The notes beneath the pieces are model-generated. The model saw nothing but the letters and a program-made list of their open reading frames with translations. It was not told the origin of the DNA and did not search any database. The position numbers and the translations under genes were made by a program. 64,000 nt of DNA from Rhodobium gokarnense. GTDB taxonomy: Bacteria; Pseudomonadota; Alphaproteobacteria; Rhizobiales; Rhodobiaceae. Shown piece by piece: positions 17,024 to 27,473 of this stretch; position 1 is the stretch's first letter, and every line of letters starts with the position of its first letter. The DNA is taken from the NCBI RefSeq assembly GCF_025961475.1, contig NZ_JAOQNS010000006.1:248001-312000 (forward strand). Reading direction: 5' to 3'.

Positions 17024-18511
17024 CTACTGGAAGGCGGTTTCGGAAAAGCTGCGGAGCTTGCGCGAATGGAGCTGTTCCGGAGGCATCTCGCGAAGCTTCT
17101 CCAGTGCCCTGATGCCGATCTCCAGGTGCTGGCCGATCTGCCGGTCATAAAAGGCGTTGGCCATGCCGGGCAGCTTCAGTTCGCCATGCAGCGGCTTGTC
17201 TGAGACGCACAAAAGCGTTCCGTAGGGCACCCGGAACCGGAACCCGTTGGCGGCGATCGTCGCCGATTCCATGTCGAGCGCGATGGCGCGGGACTGGGAG
17301 AAGCGCTGCACCGGCTCGCGGTGGTCGCGCAGTTCCCAGTTGCGGTTGTCGATGGTGGCGACCGTGCCGGTGCGCATCACCCGCTTCAGCTCCCAGGCCG
17401 AAAGCCCGGTGATCTCCGCCACCGCCTGTTCCAGCGCCACCTGGATCTCGGCGAGCGGCGGGATCGGCACCCAGGTCGGCAGGTCCGCATCGAGCACGTG
17501 GTCCTCGCGCACATAGCCGTGGGCGAGCACATAGTCGCCGAGCTTCTGGGTATTCCTGAGCCCCGCGCAATGGCCGAGCATCAGCCAGGCGTGCGGCCTG
17601 AGCACCGCCACGTGGTCGGTGATCGTCTTGGCGTTGGACGGGCCGACGCCGATGTTGATCAGCGTGATGCCGGAGCGATCCGGCCGGGTCAGGTGATAGG
17701 CCGGCATCTGCGGCATCCGGTCGGGAAGCGCGCCGTCGGCTTCACCGCCCGAGCGCGTCACCCGGTTGCCGGGTTCGACGAACGCCTCGTAGCCTCCGCG
17801 CCCGGTCTCCATCATCTCCCGCGCCATCCGGCAGAAGGCATCGACGTAGAACTGGTAGTTGGTGAAGAGCACGAAGTTCTGGAAATTCTCCGCGCTGGTC
17901 GCCGTGTAATGGCGCAGCCGGTGCAGCGAGTAGTCGACCCGCGGCGCGGTGAACGGGGCAAGTGGCAGGGCGGCGTCCGGCGCCGTGACGTGGGTGCCGT
18001 TGACGATGGCGTCGTCGGTGACGGCAAGGTCCGGCACGTCGAAGATGTCGCGTAGCGGCTTCTGCGCCGGGTCCGGAGCATGGCCGCCGAGATGGGTGTC
18101 GTCGTCGAAGACGAAATGGAGCGGGATCGGCGTTTCCGACGGGCCGATATGCACCGCCGTGCCGTGGTTGGCGATCAGGTGGTCGAGCTGTTCGTGCAGA
18201 TAGGTGGCAAAGAGGGCCGGCTGTGTCACCGTCGTGGCATAGTGTCCGGGGCCGGGGACGAAGCCGTAGGCGAGCCGCGAATCGACCCGTGAATAGGTGT
18301 CGCTGGAAAACCGGATCTCCGGATAGAAGGCACGCACCCGCCTCTCCAGCACCTCGCCGGCAAGCATCGCGTCGAACCGGGCCCTGATATGGGCCGTCGC
18401 GGTCTCGTAGAGCGCAATCAGATGGTCGACGGCGGCGGCCGGATCGTCGAAGGAGCGCCGCGCGCACTGCGGTGCGAGGTCGATATCTGGTGTATTCACG
18501 GTGTCCATCAT
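17024..18511 (-). CDS. amn: AMP nucleosidase
   Basis: The enzyme cleaves AMP to adenine and ribose 5-phosphate, controlling adenylate levels. The product is about 495 residues, as in E. coli Amn (484). The N-terminal domain includes FYPEIRFSSDTYSRVDSRLA and GFVPGPGHYATTVTQP. The C-terminal phosphorylase-like domain includes TLINIGVGPSNAKTITDHV, LMLGHCAGLR, DMESATIAANGFRFRVPYGT and LLCVSDKPLHGELKLPGMAN. The start is one of two adjacent ATGs at 18511 and 18508; a longer frame to 18547 is less likely. It is divergent from ccrM across a 221-base regulatory region. Confidence 0.93.
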   Translation of the reverse strand: MMDTVNTPDIDLAPQCARRSFDDPAAAVDHLIALYETATAHIRARFDAMLAGEVLERRVRAFYPEIRFSSDTYSRVDSRLAYGFVPGPGHYATTVTQPALFATYLHEQLDHLIANHGTAVHIGPSETPIPLHFVFDDDTHLGGHAPDPAQKPLRDIFDVPDLAVTDDAIVNGTHVTAPDAALPLAPFTAPRVDYSLHRLRHYTATSAENFQNFVLFTNYQFYVDAFCRMAREMMETGRGGYEAFVEPGNRVTRSGGEADGALPDRMPQMPAYHLTRPDRSGITLINIGVGPSNAKTITDHVAVLRPHAWLMLGHCAGLRNTQKLGDYVLAHGYVREDHVLDADLPTWVPIPPLAEIQVALEQAVAEITGLSAWELKRVMRTGTVATIDNRNWELRDHREPVQRFSQSRAIALDMESATIAANGFRFRVPYGTLLCVSDKPLHGELKLPGMANAFYDRQIGQHLEIGIRALEKLREMPPEQLHSRKLRSFSETAFQ

Positions 18512-18667
18512 GCAATCCGTTCGTATTCGCCTAACGCCTTGGCGCATCGGTGTTTTGCCGGCGGCAAACGCCCTCGACGCCCGGCAGATTCAACCTGTGG
18601 AAGCATCCATGGCTCTGCCACAGGGTAAACAAACCGTTGACACAGAAAGTAAATTTGTCCCGGCGCT

Positions 18668-18682
18668 TTAACCGGGTCTTTA
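18668..18682 (+). promoter_or_regulatory. candidate CtrA box upstream of ccrM
   Basis: TTAA (18668-18671), seven bases, TTTA (18679-18682) is one mismatch from the CtrA consensus TTAA-N7-TTAA. It lies 51 bases before ccrM, a known CtrA target in Caulobacter and rhizobia. A GATTC (GANTC, the CcrM recognition site) is at 18587-18591 in the same gap, and a TTGACA lies at 18638-18643 without a clear -10. Confidence 0.4.
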
Positions 18683-18723
18683 CCGTGTCGGGCCACTCTC
18701 ATGCTCATAGTTGCGTAAGGTAG

Positions 18724-19863
<1,140 letters not shown>

Positions 19864-19872
19864 CCGAGCGGG

Positions 19873-20964
19873 CTAGCGCTTCGGCTTCAGAGCGTCTTCG
19901 AAGGCATGCGCGATGACCTTGCGCATGACCGTCGGCAGCGCCGCCTCGTCGAGCGTTGCCGCCGGCTCCCACCAGTGCCCGTCCGGCGCAGGCGCCTTGC
20001 CGATCTCGGCCGCATAGACGTCGAGCTCCAGCCGGAAATGGGTGAAGACGTGCCGCACCGGCCCCGTCGCTTGTCGCCAATTGGCCGAAAACGGCGCGGC
20101 ATCGAGCGCCCCGTCCGGATCGAAGTCCGCCGTCCATGCCGTTGTCGGCACCTCGGCCATGCCCCCCAAAAGTCCCTTCGGCGGTCGCCTTGTGAGCAGG
20201 ATCGCCCCGTCCTTGCGCCGGCAGACGAACGCCGCGCCCTTGCGCGTCGGTTTCGGCGTCTTGGCGCCCTTCACCGGAAAGCGATCCGGCTGGTCTTCCG
20301 ATTGCGCCTTGCAGGACCCGAGGAACGGGCAGAGCGCGCAGGCCGGCCTGGTCGGCGTGCAGATCGTCGCGCCGAGATCCATCATGCCTTGAGCGAAGTC
20401 GCCGGGGCGCGTCGACGGGGTGAGGGTGGCCGCAAGCCGCTTCAGCTCCGGCTTGGCGTCGGGAAGCGGCGTGTCGATGGCAAAGAGCCGGGCCACCACC
20501 CGCTCCACATTGCCGTCGACGACGGTCGCGGGCCGGTCGAAGGCGATGGCGGAAATCGCTGCCGCCGTATAGGGGCCGATGCCGGGGAGGGACAGCAGCC
20601 CCGCCTCGGTCTCGGGAAACTTGCCGCCATGCTCGGCGGCCAGCACCTCAGCGCATTTCTTCAGGTTCCGCGCGCGGCTGTAGTAGCCGAGGCCCGCCCA
20701 TGCGGCCATGACGTCGTCGGTCTTTGCCGCGGCGAGGTCGGCAAGCTCCGGCCAGCGCCTGAGGAAAGCGTGGAAATAGGGGCCAACAGCCGCCACCGTC
20801 GTCTGTTGCAGCATGATTTCCGACAGCCACACGTGATATGGATCGGGAACGACGCCGAGTTTTCTATCCCCTGGTCCGACGCGCCAAGGAAGCTTCCTTG
20901 CGTTGCGGTCGTACCAGTCGAGCAAGGGGCGTGTGTCGATGGTGGCGGGGGCGGTCTGGTCCAT
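19873..20964 (-). CDS. mutY: A/G-specific adenine glycosylase
   Basis: MutY removes adenine mispaired with 8-oxoguanine. In the 363-residue product the catalytic glutamate is in WLSEIMLQQT (E49), and the helix-hairpin-helix is LPGIGPYTAAAI with the catalytic aspartate at D150 (VVDGNVERV). The iron-sulfur cluster cysteines are C202, C209, C212 and C218 in the required C-X6-C-X2-C-X5-C spacing. A C-terminal NUDIX-like domain for 8-oxoG recognition follows (about 235-360). ATG 20964 is chosen over an upstream TTG at 20982. It is divergent from the DUF721 gene. Confidence 0.95.
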   Translation of the reverse strand: MDQTAPATIDTRPLLDWYDRNARKLPWRVGPGDRKLGVVPDPYHVWLSEIMLQQTTVAAVGPYFHAFLRRWPELADLAAAKTDDVMAAWAGLGYYSRARNLKKCAEVLAAEHGGKFPETEAGLLSLPGIGPYTAAAISAIAFDRPATVVDGNVERVVARLFAIDTPLPDAKPELKRLAATLTPSTRPGDFAQGMMDLGATICTPTRPACALCPFLGSCKAQSEDQPDRFPVKGAKTPKPTRKGAAFVCRRKDGAILLTRRPPKGLLGGMAEVPTTAWTADFDPDGALDAAPFSANWRQATGPVRHVFTHFRLELDVYAAEIGKAPAPDGHWWEPAATLDEAALPTVMRKVIAHAFEDALKPKR

Positions 20965-21131
20965 GCCGCAGGTATCGGGCAACCGCTGGCAAAATCAAGC
21001 CGCGCGTTCGCATCGCTGCATATGACAGCATGGAAGCGATTGACCGGCGGGCGCTTGCGGGCGCAGGATTCCAGGCAGGACGCCGCCGCCGTCTTGACGG
21101 CAACGAAGTGCGGCGAGGGACGAACAGAAGA

Positions 21132-21638
21132 ATGGCCTCCGAGCCTTCAAAGAAACGCCGCGGGCGCGCCATGCCGCTTGCCGAGCTGATCGGCGGGGCG
21201 CTTGCGCCTGCCTGCCGCAAGCGCGGCTTTGCCGCCGCCGACATCCTGACCCACTGGCCCGACATCGTCGGCGTGCGCTACGGCGCGGTGACCCAGCCGG
21301 AAAAGCTGAGCTGGCCGCGCCACGACGAGGACGACTACGCGCCGGCGACCCTGCACCTTCGCTGCGAAGGGGCGGCGGCGCTGCTGCTGCAACACGAACT
21401 GCCGCAGATCCTGGAACGCATCAACGGCTTCCTCGGCTGGCGCGCCGTTGACCGCGTCCGCATCGTCCAGCGCCCGCTCGCAAGGCGCGATGCGCCGAAG
21501 ACGAAGGCGCCCGGTCCCCTCGACGCCAATGCCGAGGCGGCCCTCGCCGAAAGCCTTGAGGGCATCGACGACGATGCCCTGCGCGCAGCGCTCGACCGGC
21601 TCGGCCGCGCCACCCTCGGCGACCGCGGTCGTCGCTGA
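21132..21638 (+). CDS. DUF721 / DciA-like protein
   Basis: The 168-residue basic protein has the DUF721 core: PLAELIGGALAPACRKRGFA, ILTHWPDIVGVRYGAVTQPE, TLHLRCEGAAALLLQHELPQ and ILERINGFLGWRAVDRVRI. DUF721 includes DciA, the ancestral loader of replicative helicase DnaB, through this same KH-like fold. Whether this copy loads helicase is inference. The start MASEPSKKR at 21132 is supported by the basic N-terminus and the purine-rich leader. The order mutY / DUF721 / thioredoxin-fold oxidoreductase / smc recurs in Hyphomicrobiales. Confidence 0.82.
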   Translation: MASEPSKKRRGRAMPLAELIGGALAPACRKRGFAAADILTHWPDIVGVRYGAVTQPEKLSWPRHDEDDYAPATLHLRCEGAAALLLQHELPQILERINGFLGWRAVDRVRIVQRPLARRDAPKTKAPGPLDANAEAALAESLEGIDDDALRAALDRLGRATLGDRGRR

Positions 21639-21780
21639 TCCATTGACCATTGCCCGCGCGTCGCCGTTTTTCATCGCCATATTGTGATTTGCCCCGTTCG
21701 GTGGCAGTTGATGATAACGACGCCAATCCCCGTGCCGGCGCCGCGCCGCACGACTCCATGACAAACAGGAAGGACTCCCC

Positions 21781-22446
21781 GTGACCCTGTCCCGCCGCAC
21801 ATTCGCCGGCCTTGGTGCCGCCGCCCTTTCCGCCGCCGCGTTCGGCGCCGCCGTCCGTCCGGCCCTTTCCCAGGAGAGCGGCGGGAGCCCCGACAAGCTG
21901 ATGGTGCCGGGGCCCCTCGGCGAGCATGTGCTCGGCGAGGAATCGGCGCCCGTCACGATCATCGAATACGCCTCGCTGACCTGCGGCCACTGCGCCAATT
22001 TCCATGAGCACACCTTCCCGGAACTGAAGAAGCGCTACGTCGACACCGGCAAGGTCCGCTTCATCTTCCGCGAGTTCCCGCTCGACCAGCCCCAGGGCGT
22101 GCCGCTGGCGACCGCCGGTTTCGCGCTCGCCAACTGCGCGCCGGAGGGCACCTATTTCGATGTCATCGGCCTTCTTTTCGAAAAGCTCGACGTCTGGGCC
22201 GGCAGCCCGAACCCGGCAAATGCTCTGTTCGATCTCGTGAAACAGGTCGGTTTCACACAGGATTCCTTCCGCGAATGCTTGACGAATCAGGAAGTTCTCG
22301 ACGGAGTAACTGCGGTGAGGAACCGTGCGCATACCGAATTCGGCGTGAGTTCGACGCCCACTTTCTTCATCAATGGCAAGATGGTCCGCGGGGCAATGAG
22401 CATTGACGAGATGGCGGAACTTATCGACCCGCTTCTCAAGAGCTGA
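21781..22446 (+). CDS. DsbA-family thiol-disulfide oxidoreductase with Tat signal
   Basis: The 221-residue protein starts with a twin-arginine signal, LSRRTFAGLGAAALSAAAFG, so it is probably exported folded by Tat. After that, DKLMVPGPLGEHVLGEESAP leads into a thioredoxin fold with the active site CGHC (TCGHCANFHEHTF) and the cis-proline loop STPTFFING. This matches the DsbA/BdbD-like (thioredoxin_4) group that acts as oxidant or isomerase in the periplasm. The start is GTG 21781 with AGGAAGGA at 21768-21775. smc follows after 96 bases. Confidence 0.9.
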   Translation: MTLSRRTFAGLGAAALSAAAFGAAVRPALSQESGGSPDKLMVPGPLGEHVLGEESAPVTIIEYASLTCGHCANFHEHTFPELKKRYVDTGKVRFIFREFPLDQPQGVPLATAGFALANCAPEGTYFDVIGLLFEKLDVWAGSPNPANALFDLVKQVGFTQDSFRECLTNQEVLDGVTAVRNRAHTEFGVSSTPTFFINGKMVRGAMSIDEMAELIDPLLKS

Positions 22447-22542
22447 CGGCGCCCGCCGTTCGGCGCGGCTGAGCGCGTCCGCTGTCCGCAACAGGCGTGA
22501 CGGCCGTGATGTGACTGCCGGCGCGACCTCAAGGCCGCGCCG

Positions 22543-25500
22543 ATGAAGTTCTCCAAACTCCGCATTCTCGGCTTCAAGTCCTTCGTCGAGCCGGTCGAGT
22601 TCCATTTCGAGGATGGGCTGACCGGCATCGTCGGGCCCAATGGCTGCGGCAAGTCCAACCTTGTCGAGGCCCTGCGCTGGGTGATGGGCGAAAGCTCCTA
22701 CAAGAACATGCGCGCGTCCGGCATGGACGACGTGATCTTTTCCGGCTCGCACAGCCGGCCGGCCCGCAACACCGCCGAAGTCGTCGTCATCCTCGACAAC
22801 GCAGAGCGCCGCCTGCCGGCAACGCTTGCCGATACCGACGCCGTGGAAATCACAAGGCGCATCGAGCGCGAGGCGGGGTCCGTCTACAAGATCAACGGCA
22901 AGGACGCCCGCGCCCGCGACGTCCAGCTCCTCTTTGCCGATGCCTCGACCGGCGCGCGCTCGCCGGCGCTCGTCCGTCAGGGCCAGGTCGGCGAGTTGAT
23001 TGCCGCCAAGCCGACCCAGCGCCGCGCCATCCTGGAAGAGGCCGCCGGCATTTCCGGCCTGCACTCGCGTCGCCACGAGGCGGAGCTGCGCCTGCGCGGG
23101 GCCGAGCAGAACCTCGAGCGGCTGGAAGACGTGCTGGTGCAGATCGACACCCAGCACGAGAGCCTGAAGCGCCAGGCCCGCCAGGCCAACCGCTATCGCA
23201 ACCTCTCCCACGAGATCCGCAAGTCCGAGGCCGCGCTCCTGCACATCCGCTGGCAGGCCGCAAAGGCCGCCGTTGCCGCCGACGAGGCGGCGCTGACCGA
23301 GGCGAGCAAAGAAGTGGCGCGGCGCACCGAGGTCCAGGCCGGCGCGGCGAAGGAGCAGGCGATCGCCGCCCACGAGCTGACGGGCCTCCGGGACGCCGAG
23401 GCAAAGAGTGGCGCCGCGCTGCAGCGCCTGAAGCTCAGCCTCGGCGAACTCGACGCCGAGGACCGGCGCGTGCGCGACCGCATCGCCGACCTGGAACGGC
23501 GCCTGGAACAACTCGCCGGCGACGCCGAGCGCGAAGAGAAGATGAAGGCCGAGACCGCCGAGGCGCTGGAGCGGCTCGACGAGGAGCTGCGCACGCTCGC
23601 CGCCGAGGATGCTTCAACCGGGGAACGGGCCGGCGAGGTCGATCGCCGCGTCGCCGAGGCAGAGGAAAAGCTCGCAGCCTCGGAAAAGGAACAGTCGCGT
23701 GTCACGGCCGAGGCCGCCGACATCAAGGCGCGCCGCGATCAGCTCGACCGGACCTTGCGCGATGCCGCTGCCCGGGCCGAGCGCCTTGGCGGCCAGATCG
23801 CCGACGTTGACCGGGAGCTTCAGAAGATCACGGCGGAACTCGCCGGGGACACTGCGATCTCCGCCGCGACCGCCGAACGCGATGCCGCAACCGCGGCCCT
23901 TGCCGAGGCCGAGGAATTGTTGGCCGCCGCCGAGGCCAGGGCCGTAACCGCCCAGGAGGCGGAGCGCGCCGCCCGCCCGGCCGTCACCGAGGCGGAAAAG
24001 ACCCTCGGCCGTATCGACGTCGAGGCCGGTACTCTCAAGCGCCTTCTGGCGCGCGGGACGGAAGCGAAATGGAGCCCGGTCGTTGAAAGCGTCTCGGTGA
24101 CGAGCGGCTTTGAACGCGCGCTCGGTGCGGCGCTGGGCGAGGATCTCGATGCCCCGGCCGATGCCGACGCGCCGGCCCACTGGTCGCTGGTGGAAGCGTC
24201 GGGCGATCCGGCCCTGCCGGAGGGCGCGCGTGCGCTCGCCGACGTCGTCAAGGCGCCGGACGTCCTTCATCGCCGCATCGCCCAGATCGGCATCGTGGAG
24301 CAGGCGGACGGCCCGCGCCTGCAGAAATCCCTCAAGCCCGGCCAGCGGCTCGTCAGCCGCGAGGGCGATCTCTGGCGCTGGGACGGTTTTGTCGCCGCCG
24401 CCGATGCGCCGAGCGCCGCCGCCGAGCGGCTCGCCCAGAAGAACCGGCTGGAGGAACTGACCGCCGAGCGTGCCGAGGCCGAACGCCAGCAGGATGCCTG
24501 TCGTGAGACCCTTTCCGCCCGCGAGGCGGAGCGGCGTACGGCCGACGATTCGGTGAAGGAGGCGCGCGGCGCCGTTTCCGCCGGCCGCCAGCGGCTCGAC
24601 CGCGCCCGCGATGCCCTGATCCGGGCGGAAAAGGCGTCCACGGAACGCATCTCGCGCCAGAGCGCCCTGGAAGAGGCGCGCATCCGCCTCGCCTCCAGCC
24701 TGGACGAGGCAGAAAGCGCCCGCACTGAGGCGACCGAGTCCCGCGCCGCACTGCCGGACACCGCCGGCCTGGAAGACCAGTTGCAGCGCCTGCGCGCCGA
24801 GGTCGCTGAACATCGCGGCGCCGTCGCCGAGGCCCGCTCCGAACGCACCACGCTCGTGCGCGAGGCGGAGATGCGGGCCGCCCGGCGCGGCTCCATCGGC
24901 CGCGAGAAGCAGAGCTGGCAGACCCGCGCCGACAATGCCGGCGCCCAGGAAAAGGTGCTGGCCGATCGTCGCAAGGATGCCGCCGACGAACTGGAAGCGA
25001 TCCGCGGCGCGCCCGGCGAGATCGCTGAAAAACGCCTCACGCTCCAGGCGACCATCGGCACCGCCGAGGAAAAACGGAAATCGGACGCCGACGCGCTGGC
25101 GCTCGGCGAACGGCGCCAGGCCGATGCCGACCGTGCCGCCCGCGAGGCGCTCGACGCCCTGTCCGGCGCCCGCGAGGCCCGTGCCCGGGCTGAGGAGCGG
25201 CTGAACGGTGCACGTGAGCGCGAAAAGGACACCGAAACCCGGATCGAGGAAACCCTGCAGTGCCGGGCGTCCGAGGCGGCTGAGCTTGCCGAGCTGAAGC
25301 CCGGTGCGGCGCCCCCCGACCCCGATGCCGTGGAGGCCCGCCTTGAGCGCCTGAAGACGGAGCGCGAACGGCTCGGCTCGGTGAACCTTCGGGCCGAGGA
25401 AGAGGCCGAGGCGATTGCCGAGCAGCGCGATGCGCTGACGGCGGAACGCGACGACCTCATCGAGGCGATCCGCAAGCTGCGCCAGGGCATCCTCTCGCTC

Positions 25501-25998
25501 AACCGCGAGGCCCGCGAGCGCCTGCTCGCCGCCTTCGAGACCGTCAACGGCCACTTCAAGGAGCTGTTCACGCACCTCTTCGGCGGCGGCACGGCGGAAC
25601 TGCAGCTTGTCGATTCGGACGACCCGCTCGATGCCGGCCTGGAGATCGTCGCCCGCCCGCCGGGCAAGAAGCCCCAGACCATGACGCTGCTCTCCGGTGG
25701 CGAACAGGCGCTGACGGCGCTCGCCCTGATCTTTGCCGTGTTCCTGACCAACCCGGCGCCGATCTGCGTCCTCGACGAGGTCGACGCCCCGCTCGACGAC
25801 TCCAATGTGGAGCGCTACTGCGATCTCCTGTCGGAGATGACACGGCGCACCGACACCCGATTCGTCATCGTCACCCACAACCCGATCACCATGGCGCGCA
25901 TGAACCGCCTGTTCGGGGTGACGATGGCCGAACGCGGCGTTTCCCAGCTCGTCTCGGTCGACCTTGAGACGGCCGAGCGCTACCGCGAAGCCGGTTGA
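22543..25998 (+). CDS. smc: chromosome segregation protein SMC
   Basis: This is the SMC ATPase of bacterial condensin. The 1151-residue chain has the N-terminal head with Walker A GPNGCGKSN (31-39) and a first coiled-coil arm (about 170-495). A hinge domain over roughly 500-620 (KWSPVVESVSVTSGFERALG to GDLWRWDGFVAAAD) and a second coiled-coil arm follow. The C-terminal head has the signature LLSGGEQALTALAL and Walker B ICVLDEVDAPLDDSN. The alanine- and glutamate-rich arms explain several long open frames on the opposite strand. ScpA and ScpB are not in this window. Confidence 0.96.
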   Translation: MKFSKLRILGFKSFVEPVEFHFEDGLTGIVGPNGCGKSNLVEALRWVMGESSYKNMRASGMDDVIFSGSHSRPARNTAEVVVILDNAERRLPATLADTDAVEITRRIEREAGSVYKINGKDARARDVQLLFADASTGARSPALVRQGQVGELIAAKPTQRRAILEEAAGISGLHSRRHEAELRLRGAEQNLERLEDVLVQIDTQHESLKRQARQANRYRNLSHEIRKSEAALLHIRWQAAKAAVAADEAALTEASKEVARRTEVQAGAAKEQAIAAHELTGLRDAEAKSGAALQRLKLSLGELDAEDRRVRDRIADLERRLEQLAGDAEREEKMKAETAEALERLDEELRTLAAEDASTGERAGEVDRRVAEAEEKLAASEKEQSRVTAEAADIKARRDQLDRTLRDAAARAERLGGQIADVDRELQKITAELAGDTAISAATAERDAATAALAEAEELLAAAEARAVTAQEAERAARPAVTEAEKTLGRIDVEAGTLKRLLARGTEAKWSPVVESVSVTSGFERALGAALGEDLDAPADADAPAHWSLVEASGDPALPEGARALADVVKAPDVLHRRIAQIGIVEQADGPRLQKSLKPGQRLVSREGDLWRWDGFVAAADAPSAAAERLAQKNRLEELTAERAEAERQQDACRETLSAREAERRTADDSVKEARGAVSAGRQRLDRARDALIRAEKASTERISRQSALEEARIRLASSLDEAESARTEATESRAALPDTAGLEDQLQRLRAEVAEHRGAVAEARSERTTLVREAEMRAARRGSIGREKQSWQTRADNAGAQEKVLADRRKDAADELEAIRGAPGEIAEKRLTLQATIGTAEEKRKSDADALALGERRQADADRAAREALDALSGAREARARAEERLNGAREREKDTETRIEETLQCRASEAAELAELKPGAAPPDPDAVEARLERLKTERERLGSVNLRAEEEAEAIAEQRDALTAERDDLIEAIRKLRQGILSLNREARERLLAAFETVNGHFKELFTHLFGGGTAELQLVDSDDPLDAGLEIVARPPGKKPQTMTLLSGGEQALTALALIFAVFLTNPAPICVLDEVDAPLDDSNVERYCDLLSEMTRRTDTRFVIVTHNPITMARMNRLFGVTMAERGVSQLVSVDLETAERYREAG

Positions 25999-26098
25999 AG
26001 CGGCACGCTCCCGACCGGTTTTGTTGCATCGCGACCAATTGCCTAGATGTCGGACGCCGATTTTTCGGTGAAAAATTTAATATATTCAAGGAGTTGGT

Positions 26099-26203
26099 AT
26101 GATATTAGAGTTTCTTGACACGGTTGCGGGCGCTGACTATTGTGCGCCCGGCTTCCACGGGGTGCGGCGGTTTATACGCGCGTTTTCCGGCATTCGACGT
26201 TGA
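26099..26203 (+). CDS. possible 34-residue leader peptide before atpI
   Basis: An ideal Shine-Dalgarno AAGGAG (26088-26093) stands five bases before ATG 26099, opening 34 codons (MILEFLDTVAGADYCAPGFH, then a basic tail) that stop at TGA 26201-26203, ten bases before the atpI start. The surrounding 26070-26115 stretch is unusually AT-rich. Against it: the best atp promoter (26115-26143) lies inside this frame, so only a transcript from further upstream would carry it. I recognise no homologue. Confidence 0.25.
   Translation: MILEFLDTVAGADYCAPGFHGVRRFIRAFSGIRR
26115..26143 (+). promoter_or_regulatory. promoter of the F0 ATP synthase operon
   Basis: Perfect TTGACA (26115-26120), 17 bases, TATTGT (26138-26143). 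The predicted start near 26150 leaves a leader of about 64 bases before atpI. Confidence 0.65.
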
Positions 26204-26213
26204 TGAGGGGGTG

Positions 26214-26621
26214 ATGTCCGAAGATCGCCCATCGCCGGAAAATGACGGCAAGACGCCCGCGTCCGGTTCGGAAGCCGGTCTGTCGGAAAGGCTCGACAGG
26301 CTCGGGCGCGCGCTCAACGAGCGGCGGCGCGACGAGCCGCCGTCCGGACCGGCCGACAGGAACAAGGGGGCGCAGGGCTATGCCCAGGCGTTTCGCTTGT
26401 CGACGGAGTTTATTGCGGGGATCCTTGTCGGTGCCGCCCTCGGATGGGCCGGTGACAAGCTGCTGGGAACCTCGCCATGGGGGCTGATCGTCTTCTTGCT
26501 CCTCGGTTTTGCTGCGGGCATTTTCAATGTCCTGCGCGCGGCGGGCCTGATGGCCGAACCGGGAACGAAAAAGGAAGACGGGACGCGAGGGAACGACCGG
26601 CCGGACGGCGGGTCGAAATAA
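26214..26621 (+). CDS. atpI: ATP synthase subunit I (AtpI)
   Basis: AtpI is a small membrane protein that helps assembly of the c-ring. The 135-residue product has a hydrophilic, charged N-terminal half and two membrane helices: FIAGILVGAALGWAGDKLLG and WGLIVFLLLGFAAGIFNVLR, the AtpI/Gene-1 pattern. ATG 26214 is supported by GAGGGG at 26206-26210; GTG 26211 is an alternative. It opens the atpI-B-E-F'-F operon, 23 bases upstream of atpB. Confidence 0.9.
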   Translation: MSEDRPSPENDGKTPASGSEAGLSERLDRLGRALNERRRDEPPSGPADRNKGAQGYAQAFRLSTEFIAGILVGAALGWAGDKLLGTSPWGLIVFLLLGFAAGIFNVLRAAGLMAEPGTKKEDGTRGNDRPDGGSK

Positions 26622-26644
26622 CAGGGCGATGAAGGGCTGACGCG

Positions 26645-27394
26645 GTGTCGAACGATCCGATTCATCAGTTCCATATCCAGAAATGGTTTCCGATCGAGAT
26701 CGGAGGCGTCGACTTCTCTTTCACCAACTCGTCGTTCTTCATGGCGGCCACCGTCGCTGTGGCGGCCGGCTTCCTGATCCTGTCGACGAACGGCCGCGGC
26801 CTGGTGCCGAGCCGCTGGCAGTCGATGGCGGAGATGTCCTACGAGTTCGTCGCCGACATGCTGCGAAGTAGCGCCGGAACGGCCGGGATGAAGTTCTTCC
26901 CCTTCGTGTTCTCGCTGTTCATGTTCGTGCTGATCGCCAACCTCTTAGGCATGTTCCCCTATTTCTTCACGGTCACCAGCCACATCATCGTCACCTTCGC
27001 GCTGGCGATGTCGGTGATCCTGACCGTTGTCATCTACGGCTTCGTCAACCACGGCATGGGCTTTTTGAAGCTCTTCGTGCCCGCAGGCGTGCCGGTATAT
27101 CTCTTGCCGCTGGTCACGCTGATCGAGATCATCTCGTTCCTGTCGCGGCCGATCAGCCTCTCCGTCCGTCTCTTCGCCAACATGCTGGCCGGCCACATCA
27201 CCCTGAAGGTGTTCGCCGGCTTCGTCGTCTCGCTCGGCGCCCTTGGCGCGGTCGGGGTCGGCGGCGCGATCCTGCCGTTGGCGATGGCCGTTGCGCTGAC
27301 CGCGCTGGAATTCCTGGTCGCCTTCCTGCAGGCCTATGTGTTTGCGGTTCTGACCTGCATGTATCTCAACGACGCGCTGCATCCGAGCCATTAG
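26645..27394 (+). CDS. atpB: ATP synthase F0 subunit a
   Basis: Subunit a forms the proton half-channels against the c-ring. The 249-residue polytopic protein begins at GTG 26645. The essential arginine is R175 in [34 protein letters not shown] near the N-terminus and [20 protein letters not shown] near the C-terminus are typical of alphaproteobacterial AtpB. Five to six hydrophobic segments are visible. It lies 23 bases after atpI and 79 bases before atpE. Confidence 0.97.
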   Translation: MSNDPIHQFHIQKWFPIEIGGVDFSFTNSSFFMAATVAVAAGFLILSTNGRGLVPSRWQSMAEMSYEFVADMLRSSAGTAGMKFFPFVFSLFMFVLIANLLGMFPYFFTVTSHIIVTFALAMSVILTVVIYGFVNHGMGFLKLFVPAGVPVYLLPLVTLIEIISFLSRPISLSVRLFANMLAGHITLKVFAGFVVSLGALGAVGVGGAILPLAMAVALTALEFLVAFLQAYVFAVLTCMYLNDALHPSH

Positions 27395-27473
27395 GAAGCG
27401 GACGGCCGAACCACCGACATCACCCTTTACGACAACATCCGACAACGGTTTCGACCAACAAGGAGCATCTCAA

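Noticed and set aside
18638-18656. TTGACA with a nearby TAAATT upstream of ccrM as a promoter
   Set aside because: The hexamers are only seven bases apart; no -10 lies at 16-18 bases.
23614-25878. A ~750-codon minus-strand open frame opposite smc
   Set aside because: Caused by the repetitive Ala/Glu coiled-coil codons of smc; no family resemblance.
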